Shown here piece by piece: positions 13,722 to 19,172 of a DNA stretch of 30,649 nucleotides (position 1 is its first letter; the number at the start of each line of letters is the position of its first letter). This stretch comes from a virus. Below the pieces are notes generated by a model that did no database searches, was not told the origin of the DNA, and saw only the letters and a list, made by a program, of their open reading frames with translations. The position numbers were made by a program, and so were the translations under genes. The DNA is taken from IMG/VR virus record IMGVR_UViG_3300037487_000750, positions 1 to 30,649 of that record. The stretch is one strand, 5' to 3'.

Positions 13722-13880
13722 TTATTTTTTTAATTGTTTATACGTGTTAGATTGCTCTAATAAAAAAAGGTTGATATATTCAACCTTTTGTTTTAATTCG
13801 TTTAACTCTACTTTAAGTTTTAGTATTGCTTCTACTAACTGACCTTTAGTTAAAGTATTATAATTTGGTTTATTGTTCAT
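13722..13880 (-). CDS. Small coiled-coil protein (52 aa) containing a terminator hairpin
   Basis: 52 aa: MNNKPNYNTLTKGQLVEAIL, then a heptad-like helix (KLKVELNELKQKVEYI). The LTKGQLVEAILKL opening resembles short SAP- or Rho-N-like helices, but too little is present to assign it. It overlaps the upstream 51-aa gene by 11 bp and stops 3 bp before the ATPase start. Codons 31-41 form a perfect terminator-like stem and poly-T tract, which is unusual inside a coding sequence. Confidence 0.7.
   Translation of the reverse strand: MNNKPNYNTLTKGQLVEAILKLKVELNELKQKVEYINLFLLEQSNTYKQLKK
13762..13788 (-). terminator. Intragenic intrinsic terminator or attenuator
   Basis: The sense arm AAAGGTTGA (13788-13780) pairs perfectly with TCAACCTTT (13774-13766) around a 5-nt loop and is followed by further T residues (run 13768-13762). 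It lies inside the 52-aa ORF, upstream of the ATPase gene. Ribosomes translating the ORF would disrupt it, so it could link ATPase expression to translation. Confidence 0.65.
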
Positions 13881-14025
13881 TTTGTAAATCGTTTATATAT
13901 CCTAATATTTGTTTCATTATTTGAATAGCTATTTCATCACTACCATTACCGATTGGTTGATAGTATTTACATTCTTTTATATCTTGTTCTATTAAAGATT
14001 TTAATTGCTCTAATTTATCATTCAT
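13870..14025 (-). CDS. Small acidic early protein (51 aa)
   Basis: 51 aa from the ATG at 14025 (MNDKLEQLKSLIEQDIKECK); an upstream start would overlap the preceding gene and is not needed. Helical, acidic, ending IMKQILGYINDLQNEQ. Its start follows the previous stop by one base in a TAATATG junction and its end overlaps the 52-aa gene by 11 bp. I do not recognise it. Small, acidic, first-expressed proteins in phages often act on host factors, but nothing in the sequence shows that here. Confidence 0.7.
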   Translation of the reverse strand: MNDKLEQLKSLIEQDIKECKYYQPIGNGSDEIAIQIMKQILGYINDLQNEQ

Positions 14026-14026
14026 A

Positions 14027-14239
14027 TTATTTATTTTTATATGTTGTTGGTATATCAATTCTATCTAATCCTAATAAATCCTGATACACATTTCTTAAAG
14101 TATTAAGTTTTAATTCCATACTATGGAAGTAAATTTCACCATTTGGATTATCCTCTTTCAGTTTTTCAACTAAATCTTTTTGAGAATAGTATTTCCATTT
14201 CATATAGTCCAATACTCTTTTTTTACTAAATCTTTCCAT
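14027..14239 (-). CDS. Small basic early protein (70 aa)
   Basis: 70 aa, rich in Lys, Arg and Tyr, beginning MERFSKKRVLDYMKWKYYSQ and continuing with a helical middle (MELKLNTLRNVYQDLLGL). No known domain. It is 11 bp downstream of the first early gene and is joined to the 51-aa gene by a TAATATG junction. The function is unknown. Confidence 0.7.
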   Translation of the reverse strand: MERFSKKRVLDYMKWKYYSQKDLVEKLKEDNPNGEIYFHSMELKLNTLRNVYQDLLGLDRIDIPTTYKNK

Positions 14240-14250
14240 TGTGTTTTATT

Positions 14251-14469
14251 TTATTTTTTAAGGTAATCAATAATTTCTAATTCGTTATTCATATGATCAA
14301 TATCGGTATAAAATATTGTTTGTTTGAAATCAAAATAAGTGTTTGTGTTACCACTAAACACTACTAAACTAAATGTTTCACATTGGTTTTCTTTAGTTAG
14401 AACTTTGTTCAGAATGTAAAAGTTATCATTTAAGATTTGAATTCTTTCAGCTTTTGTTAATTTAGCCAT
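14251..14469 (-). CDS. First early gene, small protein of unknown function (72 aa)
   Basis: 72 aa from the ATG at 14469 (MAKLTKAERIQILNDNFYIL); a GTG at 14493 would extend it by eight residues but lies nearer the promoter and is less likely. The N-terminal helix is followed by a beta-strand-rich part (SLVVFSGNTNTYFDFK) and an acidic C-terminus. It is the first gene after the promoter at 14519-14550, hence probably the earliest expressed. No family recognised. Confidence 0.7.
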   Translation of the reverse strand: MAKLTKAERIQILNDNFYILNKVLTKENQCETFSLVVFSGNTNTYFDFKQTIFYTDIDHMNNELEIIDYLKK

Positions 14470-14518
14470 TTTTCTTTTAGTGTAGGTCACCACCCTTTGT
14501 TTAATGATTGAATATACT

Positions 14519-14550
14519 TAAAGATACGAAAAAATGCCGTAAAAACCTAA
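14519..14550 (-). promoter_or_regulatory. Main early promoter, Bacteroidota-type
   Basis: Sense TTAG (14550-14547, three of four bases of TTTG), 20 nt, TATCTTTA (14526-14519), about 50 nt before the ATG at 14469. It lies in the largest intergenic gap (14494-14761), just past the terminator that ends the structural operon. The rest of that gap (14551-14658) is AT-rich, contains short AT palindromes and shows no gene; it could hold an origin or operators, which I cannot show. Confidence 0.55.
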
Positions 14551-14658
14551 TTTTTAAGGGTAAAAACTAACACCCATTAGTAATCAATGAGTTATGCATA
14601 GTAAAAAACCTTAATATAAGGTAATATATACAAATTTATTTATATATGATATATGCAC

Positions 14659-14684
14659 AAAAAAACCCTTTTTTAAGGGGTTTA
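14659..14684 (-). terminator. Terminator ending the structural operon
   Basis: In sense, AAACCCCTT pairs with AAGGGTTT (one bulged C, loop AAAA) and is followed by a run of seven T. It lies 78 bp after the last structural-operon gene (stop at 14762) and before the early promoter, dividing the genome into two transcription blocks. Confidence 0.75.
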
Positions 14685-14761
14685 ATTTAGATTTGGTATG
14701 TTTACCTTATTTAGAGTTTATCTTTGAAATTTGCTATGTTAAAATTAGGTAGTAACCTATT

Positions 14762-14887
14762 TTACTTACCTTGTCCTCTCGACACTTTTGTATTTTTAAC
14801 TTTAGGACCTTTTCCTTTAATTCCTTTTTCGTTTCCTTTCTTTTTACTCTTTAGCACTTTTACTGCCGCGTTCATTCCTTTTGCCAT
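14762..14887 (-). CDS. Small lysine/glycine-rich protein (41 aa)
   Basis: 41 aa, extremely basic: MAKGMNAAVKVLKSKKKGNE, then KGIKGKGPKVKNTK and an SRGQGK end. About one third of its residues are Lys. It follows the holin-like gene by one base (TAGTATG) and is the last gene before the terminator. It could be a small DNA-binding or virion protein, or a basic lysis accessory peptide; no family evidence supports any of these. Confidence 0.6.
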   Translation of the reverse strand: MAKGMNAAVKVLKSKKKGNEKGIKGKGPKVKNTKVSRGQGK

Positions 14888-14888
14888 A

Positions 14889-15170
14889 CTATATACTTTT
14901 ATTTTTACTTTGTGTTTGTAAGAATGCAATTTCAGTTTGTAGTTTTGCTACTTCTGTTGATAAGTGTAATACTAATGCTCTTAACTCATCTTTTTCATTA
15001 CTATTCTTTTCTAATAGGGCTTCTAATTTAGTTATTCTGCTTTGACAATCATTTCTGATATATCTTTCATCATCCTCTTTATGAGATGCTCTTTTCTCAA
15101 AGTATCTCCATGCATTCACTCCACCTAAAGTAGTTATTGCAGTTATAATTACTGTGTATATATTTTCCAT
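14889..15170 (-). CDS. Membrane-anchored coiled-coil protein, holin- or spanin-like (93 aa)
   Basis: 93 aa from the ATG at 15170 (TAATATG junction with the previous gene). One N-terminal hydrophobic segment (residues about 4-20, IYTVIITAITTLGGVNAW) is followed by a charged linker and a long coiled coil (about 40-85, ITKLEALLEKNSNEKDELRA, then STEVAKLQTEIAFLQTQ). One membrane segment plus a coiled coil at the end of a late operon is seen for small holins and i-spanins. No endolysin is visible next to it, so the lysis role is only a possibility. Confidence 0.6.
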   Translation of the reverse strand: MENIYTVIITAITTLGGVNAWRYFEKRASHKEDDERYIRNDCQSRITKLEALLEKNSNEKDELRALVLHLSTEVAKLQTEIAFLQTQSKNKSI

Positions 15171-15171
15171 A

Positions 15172-15474
15172 TTAATCTTTTGTTGGTACACAATTAGGAA
15201 CTTCTCTACCATCTAACATCTTTGTTCCAATTGCGGTATATCCACTCCAGCAGGCATCTTCTAATCCTTCACCTAAGTAAATACCTTTATATTTAGTTAA
15301 TTGATTAATCTTACTTGCAACTAATCTTTCACCACTCATTTTAGTTTCACTTCTATAAGTGTTGTAACATATTGCTGCACCTTGCTCTTGTCCGTATTCA
15401 TCGTATATTTCACCGATACATCTACTTACATATTGTTCTTCTGTTTCTGATTGGTTTGGTTTTGGTATTGGCAT
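15172..15474 (-). CDS. Small protein combining two conserved phage Cys modules (100 aa)
   Basis: 100 aa from the ATG at 15474, which follows the upstream stop by one base (TAATATG); an upstream ATG at 15504 would add ten residues. Module 1 is IPKPNQSETEEQYVSRCIGE followed by YGQEQGAAICYNTYR (about residues 2-41). Module 2 is LEDACWSGYTAIGTKMLDGR ending VPNCVP (about 71-97). Both patterns are familiar to me as short conserved segments attached to protease, portal or head proteins in many phages; here they form a stand-alone gene right after the protease region. The function is unknown. Confidence 0.7.
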   Translation of the reverse strand: MPIPKPNQSETEEQYVSRCIGEIYDEYGQEQGAAICYNTYRSETKMSGERLVASKINQLTKYKGIYLGEGLEDACWSGYTAIGTKMLDGREVPNCVPTKD

Positions 15475-15475
15475 A

Positions 15476-15799
15476 TTAGTTAATTGTATAAGTTTTACCA
15501 TCATATTGAAATGATGATATATTATCGTATGTTAATGTTCTCCATCCTTCGATTGTAGTAGGGGCTACTAAATTTACCATACCCTCTTCTGATTTTGTGA
15601 CTGATTGGTCTGAGTTGGAAAAAAATTGTCCCCAATACATATCGTAAGATGCTCTATGTGTAGGAGAAACTGCTGTTCTCCACTTAATGAACATTGTATT
15701 ATTACTATTCGTTGATTGTAACATTTGATAAAATTGTCCAAAGGTTACTGATGGTAATGCAAACTTTTCTAAATTCTTATGTACTTTATTTGGATACAT
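15476..15799 (-). CDS. Hypothetical structural-region protein (107 aa)
   Basis: 107 aa, aromatic-rich: MYPNKVHKNLEKFALPSVTF, then THRASYDMYWGQFFSNSDQS and a beta-rich C-terminus (GWRTLTYDNISSFQYDGKTY). It overlaps the end of the XkdF-like protease gene by 14 bp and is followed by the 100-aa Cys-module gene. I do not recognise it. It has no signal peptide or membrane segment and no muramidase or amidase motif, so it is not an obvious lysin. Confidence 0.7.
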   Translation of the reverse strand: MYPNKVHKNLEKFALPSVTFGQFYQMLQSTNSNNTMFIKWRTAVSPTHRASYDMYWGQFFSNSDQSVTKSEEGMVNLVAPTTIEGWRTLTYDNISSFQYDGKTYTIN

Positions 15800-16838
15800 C
15801 TTTCTTTTTCTTTTTAGCTACTTCGCCAGGATATGTTGATGCGATAGATGGTTGTGTTCCTTCTAATTCTTCTGCAACATCTTTACCTTCTCTTAATACA
15901 CCTAATTCTCTTAGTTTACTTTCTGCCCATCTTTTGCCAGCTAATCCACCCCATAACATAAAACTAATATATCCACAATCGTTTGTATCTGCACCTGTGT
16001 AATATGTTTCTGCTCTACTTAGGTATGAATACATTCTTCTTACTGTATCAATACTGATATTCTTTCTTTGTGCTAATTGTTGTGCTCTTATCTTTCCTAC
16101 CGGAGTTGCACATTTGTTACCATTTAATATATTGTAATCAATTCCCTTTTGTGCGTTATTACTAACTGCATCAGGATAATCATTAATACTTTCCATTTCA
16201 ATTCTTTGCTTGGATTTGTATCTTTTATCTTTTTTGATTAATGCTTTTATTTCTGATAAGAATAATTCTGCTTCATCTTCTGTAAATTCTTCAATAGATT
16301 TTTCCATTGATAATTTTAAATCTGAAACGTGATGTTCAAATAGGCCTTCAATACTAAATCCTTTGAATACACCATCTTTTACATCTTGCCATACTTTAGG
16401 ATTACCACTTACATCATACACACCGAACCATGTTCCTTTTGGTAATGTATATCCGTATATATTAGATTTATCTTTTGAACTCATTTCAATTAACCAACTT
16501 TCTGTTAAGTTAATTCCACTAACCTTTTTATCATGCTCTATTGTAACTGCATCGTTGTATTTGTTCTTCATAAACCTTCTACTAATCTTCTCAATTGTTT
16601 CAGGTGTAAAGTATACATAATAAGAGTTACCTAATCCATCTAATCTTAATATCTTTTTATTTGGAATTAATAAAGGTCCCGCTACTAACATTTTTTCTTC
16701 ACTAACAGCTTGGAAGTTTATCTCTTTACCAAAATAAAAAAAATCTCTTTCTATTGCCGGAGAATCTACAAAAGATGTTGCAAATACACCATCTTCTTCA
16801 TCCACTAAAATTAATTCGTATAATAATTCTTTTTCCAT
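15786..16838 (-). CDS. XkdF-like prohead serine protease with C-terminal conserved domain
   Basis: 350 aa. The N-terminal part (about 1-170) follows the XkdF-like phage protease pattern: an AVTIEHDKKVSGINLTESWL stretch (97-116, with His102) and GFSIEG (160-165, Ser162) as likely catalytic residues. It would cleave the scaffold and capsid during head maturation. After an acidic linker, a second domain (about 213-318; NNAQKG, NKCATPVGKIRAQQLA, SYLSRAETYY, WGGLAGKRWAESKL) is a conserved module I know from other phage head proteins, function unknown. Its place after the tape measure, far from the capsid gene, is unusual. Confidence 0.75.
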   Translation of the reverse strand: MEKELLYELILVDEEDGVFATSFVDSPAIERDFFYFGKEINFQAVSEEKMLVAGPLLIPNKKILRLDGLGNSYYVYFTPETIEKISRRFMKNKYNDAVTIEHDKKVSGINLTESWLIEMSSKDKSNIYGYTLPKGTWFGVYDVSGNPKVWQDVKDGVFKGFSIEGLFEHHVSDLKLSMEKSIEEFTEDEAELFLSEIKALIKKDKRYKSKQRIEMESINDYPDAVSNNAQKGIDYNILNGNKCATPVGKIRAQQLAQRKNISIDTVRRMYSYLSRAETYYTGADTNDCGYISFMLWGGLAGKRWAESKLRELGVLREGKDVAEELEGTQPSIASTYPGEVAKKKKKDVSK

Positions 16839-16841
16839 ATG

Positions 16842-16849
16842 ATATTAAC
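16842..16849 (-). promoter_or_regulatory. GTTAATAT element directly before the protease start
   Basis: Sense ATTGTTAATATCAT then ATG: the core is only 3 nt from the start codon. The 18 bases ATTGTTAATATCATATGG are identical to those at the 49-aa gene start (18599). Confidence 0.5.
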
Positions 16850-16869
16850 AATTTTATTAAGTAAAATGG

Positions 16870-18450
16870 TTATCCACCACTTAATGTTGCTGCTCTATTA
16901 ACTCTTCTATCTAATGCTTGTTGTGAAGAAACTTGTTGAGATACTACATATGCCTGAATTGGTTTACTTGCATTTGATAAAGTTTCTGCTAATTGTGATG
17001 TAGGATTTTGTCCACCACTCGTTGTTACTTGTGGTGCTTTCATTGTTGCTATTGTTGGAACTGATGGAGTAGCTATACTTGCATTCATTGATGGAGTGCT
17101 TTTTGCACCTGGCATCTTAGGTAATTGTGTTGATAAGATTTTCTTAACATTTAATAAACCTGCTACTATTACTGTTCCAGCTGCTATTGCACCAAATGGA
17201 GGTGGATATGCTGCCAATGCTTTATTCGCACCCGCATATGTATCCATTACTGCCTGTGCTACTGCTAATGCTTTCCCGGCTGCCGTATTTTCACCAACTA
17301 AACTTGCTACTGCTCCTAAACCATCTGAAATAATTCCTATCTTATCTTCAGTAGTTAATTTAACATATTCCTTTTCTTGCTCAGCACCTGCTTTAGTTGC
17401 ATCTGCTTGCGCAATTACCGATGATACTTTTAATCCTTTTACTATTCCCTCTTGCTCTTCAACTGTATTAATTCTTAGATTTTTAATCTTTTCTGCCAAT
17501 GCCTTTTGAGCTGCTTCTTCTGCTAAGTTTGTATCTATTTGAGTTTGTAATGTATCCTGCTTAATTACAGTTAAATCTAATTTTGCTCTATCCTTCTTTC
17601 TTTTCTCATATTCTTTTATGATACCATCTAATCTTTCTTGCTCTGCTCTTAATGCTTCTGCTTCTTGCTCTGCTTTTTCTTGTAGTTCTTTTGCCCTTCT
17701 TGCCTTTCTATCTGCTTCTGCTTTTACCGCTGCATCTCTTTGCATTTGAATAACCTTTGCCATATTATCCAAATCATCTTGTGCTGCTTGTAATGCGTTC
17801 TTAGATGCTTCTTGTGCTGCCGTATCAAACTTTTGTATTTCTGATTTTGCAAACCCTAACTTTTCTGCGAAATATTGAAATCCTTCTGCAACTTTATCAA
17901 TAATTTTTGCCAAAGCTTCAAATATAGGAACTGCAACAGCTGATATTATTGTCATCACAGGTGCTAATAGTTTACTAAATGCATCTGTTACTTTATTTAA
18001 TACTGCCTGTCCTTCACTTGTCTTAGATAATGCTTCTTTCATTGCCGCAAATGCTGCAATTATTAAACCTACAACACCTAATGCCACAGTTGTTGCTGTA
18101 CCAAATGTTACAATTGCATCTTGTGCAGATTTTAATCCACCACCTAACTTACCAATAGGTCCAGGTAATGCCGCTATCTGGTCACCAAATTGTTTAGATT
18201 TAAAGTTTACTCTATCTTGAGAATCTTGTAAATCATCTAATTTATTTTTTAAATCAGTAAATTCTTTAGTATTACTTTTACCCTGGTCTTCTAATTTCTG
18301 TAATTCAACGGTAGTTTCTCTAATTTTAGATTTAAGTGATGTGAATTTGCCACCGGTCTTATCCGCTTCATCCCCTAATTCTTCAACCTCACCTTTACCT
18401 TTTACTTCGGTTTCAATTACTGCTTTATATGTTGTAGTATTATCTGCCAT
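16870..18450 (-). CDS. Tail tape measure protein
   Basis: 526 aa. The N-terminal coiled coil (about 35-85, TVELQKLEDQGKSNTKEFTD) is followed by hydrophobic segments (about 110-140, ALGVVGLIIAAFAAM, and a second run at 155-180, LLAPVMTIISAVAVPIFEAL). Then come a long Ala/Glu/Lys-rich helical region (about 215-340) and a Ser/Thr/Pro-rich C-terminus. This is the standard tape-measure layout; it sets tail length and carries DNA-ejection functions. At roughly 0.15 nm per residue the tail would be near 80 nm. It is short for the family but plausible for a 30-kb siphophage. The start overlaps the stop of the 49-aa gene (TAATG). Confidence 0.85.
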   Translation of the reverse strand: MADNTTTYKAVIETEVKGKGEVEELGDEADKTGGKFTSLKSKIRETTVELQKLEDQGKSNTKEFTDLKNKLDDLQDSQDRVNFKSKQFGDQIAALPGPIGKLGGGLKSAQDAIVTFGTATTVALGVVGLIIAAFAAMKEALSKTSEGQAVLNKVTDAFSKLLAPVMTIISAVAVPIFEALAKIIDKVAEGFQYFAEKLGFAKSEIQKFDTAAQEASKNALQAAQDDLDNMAKVIQMQRDAAVKAEADRKARRAKELQEKAEQEAEALRAEQERLDGIIKEYEKRKKDRAKLDLTVIKQDTLQTQIDTNLAEEAAQKALAEKIKNLRINTVEEQEGIVKGLKVSSVIAQADATKAGAEQEKEYVKLTTEDKIGIISDGLGAVASLVGENTAAGKALAVAQAVMDTYAGANKALAAYPPPFGAIAAGTVIVAGLLNVKKILSTQLPKMPGAKSTPSMNASIATPSVPTIATMKAPQVTTSGGQNPTSQLAETLSNASKPIQAYVVSQQVSSQQALDRRVNRAATLSGG

Positions 18451-18599
18451 TATTTTTTAGATTTCCAAATTCTTTTAATTTGTTTTTTAGCATCACCAAA
18501 TGATGTAGGTATTCCATAAATTCCTTTTGCTATATCTATTTTTTTAGATACACCATAGAAATCATTTGTATTTAGTAAATCAATTATATTCTTAACCAT
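18450..18599 (-). CDS. Small basic protein before the tape measure (49 aa)
   Basis: 49 aa: MVKNIIDLLNTNDFYGVSKK, then IDIAKGIYGIPTSFGDAKKQ and IKRIWKSKK. It is bracketed by a GTTAATAT element 3 nt before its ATG and by a one-base overlap with the tape measure start, so translation of the two is probably coupled. Lambda-like phages place tail chaperones here, but this is too short and dissimilar to call one. I do not recognise the family. Confidence 0.65.
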   Translation of the reverse strand: MVKNIIDLLNTNDFYGVSKKIDIAKGIYGIPTSFGDAKKQIKRIWKSKK

Positions 18600-18602
18600 A
18601 TG

Positions 18603-18610
18603 ATATTAAC
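18603..18610 (-). promoter_or_regulatory. GTTAATAT element directly before the 49-aa gene
   Basis: Sense ATTGTTAATATCAT then ATG, 3 nt from core to start codon, in an 18-base match to the copy at 16842-16849. Confidence 0.5.
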
Positions 18611-18638
18611 AATATTATGTTATTAAATTAGTGATGGG

Positions 18639-19160
18639 TTATGATGTTAATGAATCAGGAATGATAGGTCCTAATAATTGTAAATTACATTCACCCGTCT
18701 TAAGTGAGTAATCATTAATTGCTCTTAAATGATAATAGTTTCCTCTAAAGTTTACTATATCATTCAATTCCATATTAACATAATCTGCTAATGGTATAAT
18801 TGCAGCACATTCTAATAATCTTGTCTTTGGATTATATAATAAATTTATATAAGTTTGCCAATATTCTGAATATAAAGTCCCGGTTGGTACTTCACCATAT
18901 ACCGCGGCTTCATTATTGAATAGTAATGTTCTACTATCTGTGGTAGGGAAACTGCCACTTACTACATTGTAGTTATCAAAATAAGGAAATGCGGTTTGTT
19001 CATATGTTACACCACCAACAGCTGTTGACCCACTTTCAATCCAATAACTTTCACACTCTAATAATCCATTGTAAAAAAACAAACGTGGTAACACTCTTGC
19101 AGGTGTGTAATCTGCTGCGTTAATGTAAGTTGGAATGTATATTGGTATAATTTGACTCAT
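18639..19160 (-). CDS. Tail/baseplate protein, C-terminal hub fragment-like (173 aa)
   Basis: 173 aa. The segment YWQTYINLLYNPKTRLLECA through MELNDIVNFRGNYYHLRAIN (about 103-150) resembles the C-terminal part of large baseplate/hub proteins in Bacteroidota phages (tR.l.c...L...d...lnDi....YyhlraI.dys). It starts 12 bp after the 670-aa protein ends, so the two genes may be a split version of one hub protein. The function as a tail-tip component is inferred from position and this pattern. Confidence 0.6.
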   Translation of the reverse strand: MSQIIPIYIPTYINAADYTPARVLPRLFFYNGLLECESYWIESGSTAVGGVTYEQTAFPYFDNYNVVSGSFPTTDSRTLLFNNEAAVYGEVPTGTLYSEYWQTYINLLYNPKTRLLECAAIIPLADYVNMELNDIVNFRGNYYHLRAINDYSLKTGECNLQLLGPIIPDSLTS

Positions 19161-19172
19161 AATAATTTTATT

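Noticed and set aside
13543-13842. 99-aa plus-strand ORF across the 52-aa gene and ATPase start
   Set aside because: Opposite two better-supported minus-strand genes and Cys/Phe-rich without motif.
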